From Eubacterium sp. AM49-13BH (GTDB lineage Bacteria; Bacillota; Clostridia; Lachnospirales; Lachnospiraceae), in NCBI RefSeq assembly GCF_003464165.1, contig NZ_QSEK01000004.1:42169-106168 (forward strand): a stretch of 64,000 nucleotides of DNA, written 5' to 3'. Made by a program: the position numbers and the translations under genes. Below are positions 43,847 to 54,795 of this stretch, piece after piece. The notes under the pieces were generated by a model. It had not been told where the DNA came from. It did not search any database and was given only the letters and a program-made list of their open reading frames with translations. Positions within the stretch are counted from its first letter, which is position 1. Every line of letters starts with the position of its first letter.

Positions 43847-45139
43847 ATGGAATATGATAATAACAGACCTTTTTCTTCGGAAGGGGCCGCGCAGGAACGA
43901 AAGAGAAAACATGCTTTAGGCAAAGGCGTTATTATTGGTGCTGTGGCAACACTGCTGGTTGTGATACTGGCGTTGTCATGCGTATTCATGGGACTTATAA
44001 GAAGTGGTAATCTTCATATTGGAATTGATGGACGTATATATGTCCAGGATGTTGGAACAAGTGATAATGAAGGAATCGGAACTAAGGTTGAAAGTAAGCT
44101 GAATGCTCTGGATTCGCTGCTTGGAGATGGATTCTACTTTGATGATGTAGATGATGAAAAGGCTGCAGACAACATTTTTAAGGCATATCTTGCTGCATAT
44201 GGTGATAAATATACGGTTTATTATACGCCTGAAGAATATAAGTCAATGATGGAGTCAACATCAGGTTCTTTCTATGGAATTGGTGCGGTATGCCAGAAGG
44301 CTGATGATGGTTCAATACTTATATCTGAGGCATATGAGGATGCACCAGCATATAAGGCTGGTATCAGAAATGGAGATAAGGTAACAGAGGTTAATGGTGA
44401 GGATATTACAGGAATGGACCTTTCTGTAGCAGTTGCTCTTATTAAGGGCGAGAAGGGAACAGATGTTAACCTTACTGTTATGAGAAATGGCGAGAAGCTG
44501 AGCTTCACAGTTACAAGAGACAAGATTGATATTAAGACTGTTTCATCAGAGGTACTTGAGAATAATATAGGTTATATTTATATTTCACAGTTTGATGATG
44601 TTACAACAGAGCAGTTTAAGACAGCAGTTGATGACCTTCAGAAGCAGGGAATTACAGGACTTGTAATTGATATAAGAAATAATCCTGGCGGAGTTCTTAA
44701 TACTGTAGTGGATATGCTTGATTATATTCTTCCTAATGGACTTATCGTGTATACAGAGACTAAGTCGGGTAAGAGACAGGAATATTCAGGTTCTGATAAT
44801 CATGAGCTTAATATTCCGATGGCAGTTTTAGTAAATGGCAATAGTGCAAGTGCATCTGAGATATTTGCCGGTGCAATGCAGGATTATGATAAGGCACAGA
44901 TAATCGGAACACAGACATTTGGTAAGGGCATTGTGCAGACAATCCGTCCGCTTACTGATGGAAGTGCGGTTAAGTATACAATTGCCAAATATTTCACTCC
45001 TAAGGGACAGGATATTCACGGCAAGGGAGTGACACCTGACAGTATTGTGGAGCTTCCGGATGATGCGACTGAAGATGTGCAGTTGAAGGCAGCAGTAGAG
45101 TATCTCAATGGAAAAATGAGTGTCAGCGCGGCAGAATAA
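43847..45139 (+). CDS. ctpA: C-terminal processing peptidase, S41 family
   Basis: A 430-residue protease with an N-terminal membrane anchor (about 28-52, AVATLLVVILALSCVFMG). A PDZ domain spans about 120-200 (GIGAVCQKADDGSILISEAYEDAPAYKAGIRNGDKVTEVNG). The catalytic Ser-Lys pair is visible in NGNSASASEIF and TFGKGIVQT. It starts 22 bp after the M23 gene with AGGAGG. The order ftsE-ftsX-M23-ctp recurs in Firmicutes; the protease probably trims cell-wall hydrolases or their partners. Confidence 0.92.
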   Translation: MEYDNNRPFSSEGAAQERKRKHALGKGVIIGAVATLLVVILALSCVFMGLIRSGNLHIGIDGRIYVQDVGTSDNEGIGTKVESKLNALDSLLGDGFYFDDVDDEKAADNIFKAYLAAYGDKYTVYYTPEEYKSMMESTSGSFYGIGAVCQKADDGSILISEAYEDAPAYKAGIRNGDKVTEVNGEDITGMDLSVAVALIKGEKGTDVNLTVMRNGEKLSFTVTRDKIDIKTVSSEVLENNIGYIYISQFDDVTTEQFKTAVDDLQKQGITGLVIDIRNNPGGVLNTVVDMLDYILPNGLIVYTETKSGKRQEYSGSDNHELNIPMAVLVNGNSASASEIFAGAMQDYDKAQIIGTQTFGKGIVQTIRPLTDGSAVKYTIAKYFTPKGQDIHGKGVTPDSIVELPDDATEDVQLKAAVEYLNGKMSVSAAE

Positions 45140-45160
45140 CGAATATAGAGATATGGAATA

Positions 45161-45199
45161 AAGTACAGGGCAAATCGAATGTTTGTTCTGTACTTTTTG
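45161..45199 (+). terminator. Terminator after ctpA
   Basis: AAGTACAG / CTGTACTT stem, extended imperfectly by GCAAA/TTTGT, followed by T5. A promoter-like TATAAT follows at about 45213 for the uvrB leader. Confidence 0.8.
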
Positions 45200-45244
45200 A
45201 TTATTATATTGTATAATGAGGGAAATGCATTTTCTTTCAGAAAA

Positions 45245-45306
45245 CAAGGAGGGCAAAATCCCTCTCCTCACCAAGGGGTTCGGATTTTGCTTCGCAAAAT
45301 AGGGAG
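45245..45306 (+). promoter_or_regulatory. Repeat-rich uvrB leader with two ribosome-binding-like sites
   Basis: AGGAGGGC (about 45248) and AGGGAGGGC (about 45301) flank a block with GAGGG-CAAAAT-CCCTC and ATTTTGC-TTC-GCAAAAT hairpins. The second site serves the uvrB ATG at 45313. The block looks like a small insertion that duplicated the Shine-Dalgarno region. Confidence 0.45.
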
Positions 45307-45312
45307 GGCTTT

Positions 45313-46122
45313 ATGGACAGATTTGTATTACATTCGGATTTTAAGCCGATGGGCGACCAGCCGCAGGCTATTGAAGCACTTACAAAGGGCTTTGAGGAAG
45401 GCAATCAGTTTGAGACTCTAGTTGGTGTAACTGGTTCTGGTAAAACATTTACAATGGCGAACATTATACAGAATGTTCAGAAACCTACACTTATTATAAG
45501 CCATAATAAGACACTGGCAGCGCAGTTGTATGGGGAGATGAAGGAGTTCTTTCCAGAGAATGCGGTTGAGTACTTTGTCTCCTATTATGATTATTACCAG
45601 CCAGAGGCCTATGTACCTCAGAGTGACACTTATATTGCGAAGGATTCATCTATTAATGATGAAATTGATAAATTAAGACATTCGGCAACAGCGGCACTTT
45701 CCGAAAGAAATGATGTTATTATCGTTGCTTCGGTTTCATGTATATATGGATTAGGTGCGCCGATTGATTATAAGAACATGGTTATTTCGCTTCGTCCGGG
45801 AATGGAGAAGGACAGGGATGATTGCATAAGAAAGCTTATTGATATCCAGTATGTAAGGAACGACCAGGATTTTAAGCGAGGAACCTTCAGGGTAAGAGGC
45901 GATGTTGTTGAAGTGTATCCATCATCATCATCAGGTGATGCCATAAGAGTTGAATTCTTTGGTGATGAAGTGGACAGAATAAGTGAGATAGATTCACTAA
46001 CAGGCGAAGTTAAAGGCGTTCTTGAACATATTGCGATATTCCCTAACTCACATTATGTTGTTGAGAAGGAGAAGATGGACGCTGCGATTGAGAACATCAA
46101 GCAGAGCTTGCCGAGAGAGTGA
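45313..46122 (+). CDS. uvrB: Excinuclease ABC subunit UvrB, N-terminal part (frameshifted gene 45313-47312)
   Basis: The damage-verifying helicase-like subunit of nucleotide excision repair. Domain 1a is clear: [14 protein letters not shown], Walker [14 protein letters not shown], and the beta-hairpin [36 protein letters not shown]. The frame ends after KQSLPRE. One G missing from CAGGAG at about 46103 explains this; restored, it reads [21 protein letters not shown]. The N- and C-terminal parts together give a normal UvrB of about 667 residues. uvrA follows with an 8-bp overlap. Confidence 0.95.
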   Translation: MDRFVLHSDFKPMGDQPQAIEALTKGFEEGNQFETLVGVTGSGKTFTMANIIQNVQKPTLIISHNKTLAAQLYGEMKEFFPENAVEYFVSYYDYYQPEAYVPQSDTYIAKDSSINDEIDKLRHSATAALSERNDVIIVASVSCIYGLGAPIDYKNMVISLRPGMEKDRDDCIRKLIDIQYVRNDQDFKRGTFRVRGDVVEVYPSSSSGDAIRVEFFGDEVDRISEIDSLTGEVKGVLEHIAIFPNSHYVVEKEKMDAAIENIKQSLPRE

Positions 46123-47312
46123 AGTATTTCAAGAGTGAGGATAAGCTTTTAGAGGCACAGAGAATTGAAGAGAGAACGAATTTTGATATAGAGATGATGC
46201 AGGAGACAGGCTTTTGTTCAGGAATAGAGAATTATTCAAGACATCTGGCAGGACTTCCGGCAGGGTGTCCTCCGTATACTCTGATGGATTATTTCCCAGA
46301 TGATTTTCTTATTATTGTGGATGAGTCGCATATCACTATTCCGCAGATTCGCGGCATGTATGCCGGCGACCAGTCAAGAAAGACTACGCTTGTAGATTAT
46401 GGATTCAGACTGCCATCTGCGAAGGACAACAGACCGCTTAATTTCAGCGAGTTTGAAAGCAAGATTTCACAGATGCTTTTCGTATCAGCAACACCAAGCA
46501 CATACGAGGCAGAGCATGAGCTTATGAGAACTGAGCAGGTTATCAGACCTACCGGACTTCTTGACCCGGAGATAACTGTTAAGCCGATTGAAGGACAGAT
46601 TGATGACCTTATATCTGAGATTAACAAGGAAACTGCCAAGAAGAACAAGGTGCTTGTTACTACACTTACCAAGAGAATGGCGGAGGACCTTACTGATTAT
46701 CTTAAAGAGGCAGGAATCAGGGTTAAATATCTTCATGCAGATATTGATACGCTTGAGCGTCAGAAGATTATAAGAGATATGCGTCTTGATGGTTTTGATG
46801 TTCTTGTTGGAATCAACCTGCTGCGAGAAGGTCTTGATATTCCTGAAATCAGCCTTGTTGCAATACTTGATGCTGATAAGGAAGGCTTCTTAAGAACAGA
46901 GACATCGCTTATACAGACGATTGGCCGGGCTGCGAGAAATGCAGAGGGACATGTTATCATGTATGCAGACAAGATTACTGAATCTATGGAAAAGGCTATT
47001 TCAGAGACTGAACGAAGAAGAAAGATTCAGCAGGATTATAATGATGAGCATGGAATTACTCCACAGACAATCAAGAAGGCAGTAAGAGATCTGATAAGCA
47101 TAAGCAAGGCAGCCGAGCCTGGTGATGCTTCCGGAAAGCTTAAGGTTGATTATGAATCTATGAGCATCAAAGAGCTTGAGAAGGTTAAGACGCAGGTTGA
47201 GAAGAACATGCGTAAGGCAGCAGCAGAGCTTAACTTTGAGGAGGCTGCACAGCTTCGTGACAAGATGATTGAGATTAATAAATATATTTATGAAGGAAAA
47301 AAACATGGCTGA
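46104..47312 (+). CDS. uvrB: Excinuclease ABC subunit UvrB, C-terminal part (after frameshift)
   Basis: This frame carries [29 protein letters not shown], the [11 protein letters not shown]alker B motif, the helicase motifs ([58 protein letters not shown]) and the C-terminal UVR domain ([35 protein letters not shown]) that binds UvrA and UvrC. There is no independent start signal; it belongs to the gene at 45313. Confidence 0.93.
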   Translation, partial: ELAERVKYFKSEDKLLEAQRIEERTNFDIEMMQETGFCSGIENYSRHLAGLPAGCPPYTLMDYFPDDFLIIVDESHITIPQIRGMYAGDQSRKTTLVDYGFRLPSAKDNRPLNFSEFESKISQMLFVSATPSTYEAEHELMRTEQVIRPTGLLDPEITVKPIEGQIDDLISEINKETAKKNKVLVTTLTKRMAEDLTDYLKEAGIRVKYLHADIDTLERQKIIRDMRLDGFDVLVGINLLREGLDIPEISLVAILDADKEGFLRTETSLIQTIGRAARNAEGHVIMYADKITESMEKAISETERRRKIQQDYNDEHGITPQTIKKAVRDLISISKAAEPGDASGKLKVDYESMSIKELEKVKTQVEKNMRKAAAELNFEEAAQLRDKMIEINKYIYEGKKHG

Positions 47313-48045
47313 TAGTAAGTTAAAGAAAGAGATAGAAAGAGGCAGTTACAAGAACTGCATAAGGATAAAGGGTGCAAGAGAGCATAATCTTAAAGGAATA
47401 GATGTTGATATTCCAAGAGACAAGCTTGTTGTGCTTACAGGACTTTCAGGTTCGGGAAAGTCGAGTCTTGCATTTGATACAATATATGCAGAAGGTCAGA
47501 GAAGATATATGGAATCACTGTCCTCATATGCAAGACAGTTCTTGGGACAGATGGAAAAGCCGGATGTTGATAGTATTGAAGGACTTTCACCGGCTATATC
47601 TATAGACCAGAAGTCAACTAACAGAAATCCGCGTTCTACAGTAGGAACTGTTACAGAAATATATGATTATTTCCGACTTCTCTATGCAAGAATTGGTATT
47701 CCGCATTGTCCAAAATGCGGACGAGAAATCAACAAACAGACAGTTGACCAGATGGTTGATGTTATTATGGCGCTTCCTGAAAGAACTAAGATTCAGGTTC
47801 TTGCACCTGTTGTCCGTGGACGAAAGGGTGAGCATGTAAAGCTATTTGAACAGGCAAAGAAGAGCGGATTTGTGCGTGTTATTGCTGATGGAAGCATGTA
47901 TGAGCTGACAGATGAGATTAAGCTTGATAAGAATAAGAAACATAATATTGAGATTGTTGTAGACAGACTTTCTGTAAGAGAAGGAATCCAGAAACGACTT
48001 ACAGATTCTATTGAGACAGCTCTTAAACTTGCCGAGGTCTTATGA
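47305..48045 (+). CDS. uvrA: Excinuclease ABC subunit UvrA, N-terminal part (frameshifted gene 47305-50174)
   Basis: The damage-recognition ABC ATPase of excision repair. It starts at ATG 47305 with AAGGAA upstream, overlapping uvrB's end. Visible are [60 protein letters not shown] and the first zinc finger (CPKCGREI). The frame ends at KLAEVL; one G lost from GAGGG at about 48036 accounts for it, since the family continues [14 protein letters not shown]. The reconstructed protein is about 956 residues. Confidence 0.95.
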   Translation: MADSKLKKEIERGSYKNCIRIKGAREHNLKGIDVDIPRDKLVVLTGLSGSGKSSLAFDTIYAEGQRRYMESLSSYARQFLGQMEKPDVDSIEGLSPAISIDQKSTNRNPRSTVGTVTEIYDYFRLLYARIGIPHCPKCGREINKQTVDQMVDVIMALPERTKIQVLAPVVRGRKGEHVKLFEQAKKSGFVRVIADGSMYELTDEIKLDKNKKHNIEIVVDRLSVREGIQKRLTDSIETALKLAEVL

Positions 48046-50174
48046 CAGTAGATGTTATTGATGGTGAGACACTTAATTTCAGCCAGAGCTTTTCCTGCCC
48101 AGACTGTGGTATAAGTATTGATGAGGTTGAGCCAAGAAGCTTTTCGTTCAACAATCCATTTGGCGCATGCCCGGACTGTTTTGGACTTGGTTATACTATG
48201 AAGTTTGATGCAGAACTGCTTATACCTGATGAAAGTCTCAGCATTGATGAAGGCGCTATTGTCGGAATGGGCTGGCAGTCATCTAAGGACGAGGGTAGCT
48301 TCAGCAGGGCGGTTCTTGATGCACTTGCAGAGGAATATGGATTTTCATTAAAGACACCATTCAAGGATTATCCTGATGATATTAAGGATATTATTATTAA
48401 TGGTACTAAGGGGCATTCTGTAAAGGTTAAATATAAAGGCCAGCGCGGTGAGGGTGTATATGATGTCGCATTTGAAGGTCTTATCAAGAATATGGAGAGA
48501 AGATACAGAGAGACATATTCTGATAATACTAAGCAGCAGTATGAGGAATTTATGAGAATAAGACCTTGTTCTGCCTGTCACGGACAGAGACTTAAGCCGT
48601 CTTCACTTGCTGTTACTATTGCAGATAAGAACATATATGAGATTACTAACATGTCTATTATAAAGCTTCAGGAATTTCTTGAGAATATGAAGCTTTCAGA
48701 GAGACAGCTGTTTATTGGTGCAGAGATTCTTAAGGAAATCAAGGCGAGAATTAAGTTCCTTGTAGATGTAGGTCTTGATTATCTGGCACTTTCGCGTGCC
48801 ACAGGAACTCTGTCAGGCGGTGAAGCGCAGAGAATCAGGCTTGCAACACAGATTGGTTCAGGTCTTGTAGGAGTTGCTTATATTCTTGATGAGCCAAGTA
48901 TCGGCCTTCACCAGAGGGATAATGACAAGCTGCTTGGAACTCTGACACATTTGCGCGATCTTGGTAACTCAGTTATTGTCGTTGAACATGATGAGGATAC
49001 TATGTTTGCAGCCGATTATATTGTGGATATCGGACCAGGCGCAGGAAGAAATGGTGGAGAAGTTGTCGCAACAGGAACTGCTGCGGACATTATGGCGTGC
49101 AAGGACTCACTTACAGGCGCATATCTGTCAGGAAGAATTAAGATACCTGTACCGGCAGAGCGTAGAAAGCCTGCTGGCTGGATTAAGGTAAGAGGCGCAA
49201 GGGAGAATAATCTTAAGAATATTGATGTAGATATTCCGCTTGGAGTTGTCACATGCGTAACAGGTGTGTCAGGCTCAGGCAAGAGTTCACTTGTTAATGA
49301 GATTCTTTACAAGCACCTTGCAAAGTCGCTTAACAGGGCGAGATGTATTGCAGGCGACCATGATGGAATTGACGGAATAGAGCAGCTTGATAAGGTCATT
49401 AATATTGACCAGTCACCAATTGGACGAACACCAAGGTCTAATCCGGCAACCTATACAGGTGTATTTGACATGATAAGAGACCTGTTTGCAACGACTAAGG
49501 ATGCCAAGGAGCGAGGATATACGAAGGGCAGATTCAGCTTTAATGTTAAAGGCGGAAGATGTGAGGCATGCTCCGGTGACGGTATTATTAAGATAGAGAT
49601 GCATTTCTTGCCGGATGTGTATGTTCCTTGTGAAGTCTGCGAGGGTAAGCGTTACAACAGAGAAACTCTTGAAGTAAAATACAAGGATAAGAGCATATAT
49701 GATGTTCTTGACATGACTATTGAGGATGCAGTTGATTTCTTTGAAAATGTGCCAAGTATAAGAAGAAAGATTGAGACTCTCAACGAGGTTGGCTTGTCTT
49801 ACGTCAAGCTTGGACAGCCATCAACTGAGCTTTCAGGTGGTGAGGCACAGAGAATCAAGCTTGCAACAGAGCTTTCAAGAAGAAGCACAGGAAAGACTAT
49901 ATATATTCTTGATGAGCCTACAACCGGACTGCATTTTGCCGATGTCCACAAGCTAGTCAATATCCTTCACAGGCTTGCAGAGGGTGGCAACACTGTAGTT
50001 GTTATTGAACATAATCTTGATGTTATTAAGACAGCAGATTATATTATAGATATGGGACCAGAGGGTGGCGACCGCGGAGGAACTGTTATTGCCAAGGGAA
50101 CACCTGAGGAGATTGTTAAGGTTAAGAAGTCTTATACCGGACAGTATGTTAAGAAGTATCTGGAAGAGAAGTAA
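48036..50174 (+). CDS. uvrA: Excinuclease ABC subunit UvrA, C-terminal part (after frameshift)
   Basis: Continues UvrA from [14 protein letters not shown]: second half of the insertion domain with [19 protein letters not shown], first ABC signature [19 protein letters not shown] with [11 protein letters not shown], second Walker [11 protein letters not shown], the C-terminal zinc finger [32 protein letters not shown], and second signature [15 protein letters not shown] with [11 protein letters not shown]. All catalytic motifs are intact, so the split is almost certainly an assembly error. Confidence 0.94.
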   Translation, partial: GLMTVDVIDGETLNFSQSFSCPDCGISIDEVEPRSFSFNNPFGACPDCFGLGYTMKFDAELLIPDESLSIDEGAIVGMGWQSSKDEGSFSRAVLDALAEEYGFSLKTPFKDYPDDIKDIIINGTKGHSVKVKYKGQRGEGVYDVAFEGLIKNMERRYRETYSDNTKQQYEEFMRIRPCSACHGQRLKPSSLAVTIADKNIYEITNMSIIKLQEFLENMKLSERQLFIGAEILKEIKARIKFLVDVGLDYLALSRATGTLSGGEAQRIRLATQIGSGLVGVAYILDEPSIGLHQRDNDKLLGTLTHLRDLGNSVIVVEHDEDTMFAADYIVDIGPGAGRNGGEVVATGTAADIMACKDSLTGAYLSGRIKIPVPAERRKPAGWIKVRGARENNLKNIDVDIPLGVVTCVTGVSGSGKSSLVNEILYKHLAKSLNRARCIAGDHDGIDGIEQLDKVINIDQSPIGRTPRSNPATYTGVFDMIRDLFATTKDAKERGYTKGRFSFNVKGGRCEACSGDGIIKIEMHFLPDVYVPCEVCEGKRYNRETLEVKYKDKSIYDVLDMTIEDAVDFFENVPSIRRKIETLNEVGLSYVKLGQPSTELSGGEAQRIKLATELSRRSTGKTIYILDEPTTGLHFADVHKLVNILHRLAEGGNTVVVIEHNLDVIKTADYIIDMGPEGGDRGGTVIAKGTPEEIVKVKKSYTGQYVKKYLEEK

Positions 50175-50259
50175 GAACAGGAAATGAAGCAACTGATATC
50201 AGGGAAGAGTATGCAAGGTATGTCGGTTTGATATTTTGGGGAGTTGAATGGAGGCAGTT

Positions 50260-51834
50260 ATGATAAAAGGGATTATCTTTGATATGGACGGAGTTATGAT
50301 TGATACGGAAAATCAGTCTAATCTTGGCTGGCTGTGGGCAGCTTCCCAGAAAAATGTAGAGATGCCATTATGGCTTATCGACAGTTTTAAAGGTGCACCG
50401 GCAAAGCTTAGCCAGAGCTTTTTTGATGATTATTATCATGGAGAGCAGGACTACTGGGAAATGCGGACAATGCGCACAGACCATGTTCACCAAATCAGGG
50501 AGAAAGAGGAAGTTCCGGTTAAGCCGGGGCTTCATATGCTGCTTGATTATATTAAGGATAACGGTCTCAAATGTGCTGTTGCAACTTCAACACAGAAATC
50601 AAGTGCTGAAAAGAGCCTTCACAGAATAGGAGCATGGGATTATCTTTCTGGTGTTGTATATGGAGATGAGGTTGAACATGGAAAGCCTGAGCCGGACATA
50701 TTCTTAAGGGCAGCAGGCTTTATCGGATGTGAACCGTCAGAATGTGTAGTCATTGAGGACAGTATTAATGGCATTAAAGCAGGATATGCAGCAGGCATGA
50801 AGGTGATTCATATACCTGATACTATTGAGATTAACGATGACATCCGAAGACTGACTTCAGTTGTGTGCCATTCTTTATCTGATGTGCCTGATATTATAGA
50901 CACATGGAATGAGGGAAAGGTTGCTGATGTTGAAGGTTATTATGAAAATGCCAAGATAAACCGTGTGTATGTTGACAGAGTGCATGTTAAGAAAGCATTT
51001 GCAGAATACACAGCAGCTTATAATGCAGATGACCCTAAGATTAAATTAAAAATCGACCACACTTACAGAGTTGCAGCTTTGTGTGAAAGAATTGCAAAGG
51101 CAGCAGGAATGTGTGCATATGATGTTGAGCTGGCATGGTTATCAGGAATGCTTCATGATGTTGGAAGATTTGAACAGATAAAGCGTTATAACACATTTTC
51201 AGATGCGGACTCCGTTGACCATGCAAAATTTGGTGCAGACCTGTTGTTTAAAGACGGTCTTATCAGTACTTTTCTTAAAGGGATGGTCAAATGTACAGGC
51301 TATAAGCCGGGAGCTTTAGAGGACCGATATGATTCTGATGGAGTATTTCTGTATGACAGATTGAATAAATCGGACATGGAAATGCTTGAACTGTCAATAA
51401 GGTGTCACAATATGTACAGAATTCCGCAGGGACTTAATCGCCGTGAGCAGGCATTCTGCAATGTGCTTCGTGACGCTGATAAGGTTGATATATTTAAGGT
51501 TAATATTGATACTCCGCTTGAAGAAATATATAACACTACGACAGAAGAACTGATGAAGAGTGATATTACAGATGAGGTGTTAAAAGCATTTGACGAGGAG
51601 CACTGCATACTGAAGGCAATAAGACGCATGCCGGCTGATACTGTTATTGGTCATGTATCACTTGCTTATGAGCTTGTGTATGATGAGAGTGTGAGGATTA
51701 CTGTGGAGCAGGGCTATCTTGCAAAGCTTATGCATTTTCATTCTGATAATGAGGAAACCAACAGAAAGATGGCGATGGTCAGAGAGAAGATGGATTCTTA
51801 TGTGAAGAAGAGAATTGGGGAGAAATATGCATAG
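50260..51834 (+). CDS. HAD hydrolase fused to an HD-domain phosphohydrolase
   Basis: A 524-residue two-domain protein. Residues 1-220 are a HAD-IA phosphatase/phosphoglucomutase-like domain: [11 protein letters not shown] (nucleophile Asp), [39 protein letters not shown]. Residues about 255-524 are an HD-domain hydrolase: [29 protein letters not shown] (HD pair), [23 protein letters not shown]. Each family is common, the fusion less so. GGAGG favours ATG 50260, though 50248 is possible. The substrate is unknown; a nucleotide or sugar-phosphate salvage role is inference. Confidence 0.85.
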   Translation: MIKGIIFDMDGVMIDTENQSNLGWLWAASQKNVEMPLWLIDSFKGAPAKLSQSFFDDYYHGEQDYWEMRTMRTDHVHQIREKEEVPVKPGLHMLLDYIKDNGLKCAVATSTQKSSAEKSLHRIGAWDYLSGVVYGDEVEHGKPEPDIFLRAAGFIGCEPSECVVIEDSINGIKAGYAAGMKVIHIPDTIEINDDIRRLTSVVCHSLSDVPDIIDTWNEGKVADVEGYYENAKINRVYVDRVHVKKAFAEYTAAYNADDPKIKLKIDHTYRVAALCERIAKAAGMCAYDVELAWLSGMLHDVGRFEQIKRYNTFSDADSVDHAKFGADLLFKDGLISTFLKGMVKCTGYKPGALEDRYDSDGVFLYDRLNKSDMEMLELSIRCHNMYRIPQGLNRREQAFCNVLRDADKVDIFKVNIDTPLEEIYNTTTEELMKSDITDEVLKAFDEEHCILKAIRRMPADTVIGHVSLAYELVYDESVRITVEQGYLAKLMHFHSDNEETNRKMAMVREKMDSYVKKRIGEKYA

Positions 51835-51950
51835 ATAAGGATTGTCTGGAAGAGAATTATCAAGATAAGAATTGGGAAGAATTAAGGCTTGTCATAAGGC
51901 GCAAGTTTAACTATAATGTATATATAAATACACAAGATTGGAGATTGATC

Positions 51951-52250
51951 ATGGATCAGGAGAAAGTTATTGTCATTGACTTCGGTGGTCAGTACAACCA
52001 GCTGGTTGCGCGCCGTGTCCGTGAATGTAATGTATATTGTGAGATCTATTCTTACAAGACAGACCTGGCGCAGATTAAGGCCATGAACCCTAAAGGAATT
52101 ATCCTTACGGGTGGTCCTAACAGCTGTTATGAAGATGGCGCGCAACATGTACTAAAGAACTTTTCGAACTTGGTGTACCTGTACTTGGTCTTTGCTATGG
52201 CGCACAGCTTATGCAGCATGTGCTTGGTGGCAAGGTTGAGAAGGCACCAG
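51951..52250 (+). CDS. guaA: GMP synthase (glutamine-hydrolysing), N-terminal part (frameshifted gene 51951-53524)
   Basis: Class I glutamine amidotransferase half of GuaA, which aminates XMP to [23 protein letters not shown] and [17 protein letters not shown]. At about 52143 a C is missing from GCGCCAACA; restored, it reads [31 protein letters not shown] with the catalytic Cys in LCYGAQ. The full gene gives about 524 residues. GGAGA precedes the ATG. The 3' end of guaA is a classic island insertion site, and an integrase-bearing island follows directly. Confidence 0.94.
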
Positions 52251-53524
52251 TAAGAGAGTATGGAAAGACAGAAACATTTGTAGATAAGAGCAGCGCTTTA
52301 TTCTCTGATGTTTCAGAGAAAACTATTGTGTGGATGAGCCATTTTGACTACATCTCACAGGTTGCACCAGGATTTAAGATTGTTGCCCACACAGCAGACT
52401 GCCCGGTTGCAGCAGCAGAGTGTACAGAGAAGAATCTTTATGCAATTCAGTTCCACCCAGAGGTTCTTCATACTCAGGAAGGAACCAAGATGCTTCACAA
52501 CTTTGTTCGTGGAGTATGCGGATGTGCCGGAACATGGAAGATGGACGCATTTGTTGAGAATACAATTAAGGAAATCCGTGAGAAGGTTGGCAGTGGCAAG
52601 GTTTTACTTGCTCTTTCAGGTGGTGTTGATTCATCTGTTGCAGCCGGACTTCTTTCAAGAGCTATTGGAAAGCAGCTTACATGTGTATTCGTAGACCACG
52701 GTCTTCTTCGTAAAGATGAAGGCGATGAAGTTGAGAGCGTATTTGGACCAGAAGGACAGTTCGACCTTAACTTTATAAGAGTTAATGCACAGGAAAGATA
52801 TTACTCTAAGCTTGCAGGCGTTACTGAGCCAGAAGCTAAGAGAAAGATTATTGGGGAAGAGTTTATCCGTGTATTTGAGGAAGAAGCCAAGAAAATTGGT
52901 GCAGTTGACTTCCTTGCACAGGGAACTATATATCCAGACGTTGTAGAGAGCGGACTTGGCGGTGAATCAGCCGTAATCAAGTCTCACCACAATGTAGGAG
53001 GACTTCCTGATTTCGTTGATTTCAAGGAAATCATTGAGCCACTACGCAACCTTTTCAAAGATGAGGTTCGTAAGGCTGGTCTTGAGCTTGGAATACCAGA
53101 ACATCTTGTATTCCGTCAGCCATTCCCAGGTCCGGGACTTGGAATCAGAATTATCGGCGAGGTAACAGCTGATAAGGTTCGTATCGTTCAGGATGCTGAC
53201 TATATCTACCGTTCAGAGGTTGACAAGGCTGTAGCTGAGTACAAGAAAGCTAACGGTAAGGCTCCAGCATGGATGCCAAACCAGTATTTTGCAGCCCTCA
53301 CTAACATGCGTTCCGTTGGTGTTATGGGTGACGAAAGAACTTATGACTATGCGGTTGCACTTCGTGCAGTCAACACAATTGATTTCATGACAGCAGAGAG
53401 CGCAGAGATTCCATTTGAGGTTCTCCAGACAGTCATGAGCAGAATTATTAATGAGGTAAGGGGAGTTAACAGAGTATTCTATGATCTGACTAGCAAACCA
53501 CCTGGAACGATTGAGTTTGAATAA
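52143..53524 (+). CDS. guaA: GMP synthase, C-terminal part (after frameshift)
   Basis: Continues with [28 protein letters not shown], the amidotransferase His motif [11 protein letters not shown], the PP-loop [16 protein letters not shown], the XMP-binding [17 protein letters not shown] and the C-terminal dimerisation end [20 protein letters not shown]. The last codons coincide with the probable attachment core GAGTTTGAATAA. Confidence 0.94.
53513..53524 (+). other. Candidate attL in the 3' end of guaA
   Basis: GAGTTTGAATAA covers the last codons and stop of guaA. A similar GAGTTTGAGTAG lies at 62240-62251, 8.7 kb away, followed by a terminator-like hairpin. Ten of 12 bases match. Integrase islands commonly use this spot. 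Confidence 0.4.
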
Positions 53525-53721
53525 ATCGAGTTGCTTAAAAAAGCCAGTGTTTATGCGGGTTTCAGCGATTTCGATTAGTCTTTTGATAACAAATTGATAA
53601 CAGTCATAGCAAGTGCCATTATTCTTGTTATCCAGTGGTTTATGGGTAACGGAACAATTAACAGGTGGCTTGCAGACTAAAGTTCGGAGCTTGGCTCTGA
53701 ACAAATTCCATATTATAAACT
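53525..53721. other. Island left end with tandem 11-bp repeats
   Basis: No gene. GATAACAAATT-GATAACAGTCA at 53585-53606 is a tandem repeat with 11-bp period, like arm-type binding sites of Tn916-like integrases. A near-identical pair occurs at 62122-62143. Confidence 0.45.
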
Positions 53722-53766
53722 AAGCCCTTAGCTGTGGTTAATAACCATAGTTAAGGGCTTTTTTGT
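53722..53766 (+). terminator. Terminator at the left end of the island
   Basis: AAGCCCTTAGCTGTGGTT pairs with AACCATAGTTAAGGGCTT (16 of 18 direct, two wobble), followed by T6. Confidence 0.85.
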
Positions 53767-53816
53767 CGTTGCCAAAGCATCTGTAGGGAGCTGCCAGTGG
53801 CAGGTCCTGTAGGTGC

Positions 53817-54347
53817 TTATTTATCTTTCAAGTGGTCTTTGAATGCTTCCACGAGAGCGTCACTTAATTCCTGTGATGGAACTTTTGCCCAACGCTGTGT
53901 GGTGTCGAACTCTGGATAATGGTAACGCCAGTTATCGTATTCTTCTCTGTTGATTTCTTCGGAAGATAGCTTGTCTGCCTGTTCTTTCCAAGCATACAGC
54001 ATTTTGAGGAGTTCATATGCTTCTCTGCCTTTGTCCTTGTTGACCTTTAAGCATACCTCTCCGTCTGCTTCACTGACAGTAAGACCGTAAATATCTTCAA
54101 GGGTAAACAGAGTGTGCATAAGACCGATATAGCTGTCTATGTCAGGAACATCAAGAGCCTGTGGAGAAACATCAAGCACCTGTGCCAATGCATTTGTAAG
54201 GTCTGCTTTCGGTTTGCGTGTACCAGTTTCGTACTGTGCCAAACGCACATCAGCACTCTTTTCTGGAAAACCGATTGCTGTACCGAGATACTTTTGTGTC
54301 ATACCACGCATTAGTCTGAAAAAATGTATTCTTTCGCTGATAGCCAT
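53817..54347 (-). CDS. XRE-family repressor-like regulator
   Basis: A 176-residue protein with an N-terminal Cro/C1 helix-turn-helix (RIHFFRLMRGMTQKYLGTAIGFPEKSADVRLAQYETGTRKPKADLTNALAQVLDV, residues 5-65) and an acidic C-terminal domain without recognisable fold. It is divergent from the xis-int operon. Five copies of a WATGYTTART-like motif lie in the intergenic region and overlap the opposing promoter, suggesting it autoregulates and represses excision genes. This arrangement mirrors element immunity-type regulators. Confidence 0.8.
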   Translation of the reverse strand: MAISERIHFFRLMRGMTQKYLGTAIGFPEKSADVRLAQYETGTRKPKADLTNALAQVLDVSPQALDVPDIDSYIGLMHTLFTLEDIYGLTVSEADGEVCLKVNKDKGREAYELLKMLYAWKEQADKLSSEEINREEYDNWRYHYPEFDTTQRWAKVPSQELSDALVEAFKDHLKDK

Positions 54348-54363
54348 AATGATACGCTCCTTT

Positions 54364-54510
54364 TATATTTAGTGAAATAAGTATAGCAGAAATGTTTAGT
54401 GGAAGTCAAGAAAAACCGAAACAAAAATGTTTAATATTTTCTTTGCAACCACTTGACAATAGCAAATATGTTTAGTAAAATAAATTACGAATTAAACAAA
54501 TATGCTTAAT
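54364..54510. promoter_or_regulatory. Operator repeats and xis-int promoter
   Basis: TATATTTAGT (54364), AATGTTTAGT (54391), AATGTTTAAT (54426), TATGTTTAGT (54467) and TATGCTTAAT (54501) recur at 27-41 bp spacing. TTGACA (54453-54458), a 17-bp spacer and TAAAAT (54476-54481) make a good + strand promoter, and the fourth repeat overlaps its spacer. The divergent XRE protein is the probable binder. Confidence 0.7.
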
Positions 54511-54795
54511 GCGACAACTGAATGACCGTCCGAAAAGCCAAACCGCCAAGACCTCGTCGGAGCAAGTTCCGTATCGTTCGCTTGTGTGCAAGCACAAAAG
54601 CTCATTCGCTGCACTGCTCCTCCTCTTCCCCAAAAGTCTCCGACTTTTCGGGAACCCCTATACGAGCGAGCGCCTGATGTACTGCGGTGCATTGGGACAG
54701 CACAGCGCCTGCCGACAAGCAGGAGTGCCTGTTGGAACTTTAACACGGAGAAAGCGGCAAGCAAAAAATTATTTTAAGAAAGGAAGAAAAAGGAT
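54511..54795. other. GC-rich structured leader before xis
   Basis: No convincing gene. The sequence is markedly more GC-rich than its surroundings and contains hairpins such as CCTGC-CGACAA-GCAGG (54706-54723 region) and repeated CGAGCGAGCG. It lies between the promoter and xis, so it is transcribed as a leader; it may hold integrase or excisionase sites. Confidence 0.4.

Noticed and set aside
45313..53524. Treating uvrB, uvrA and guaA as true pseudogenes
   Set aside because: All motifs are intact on both sides of each break, each break is one base in a short run, and loss of all three would be severely deleterious.
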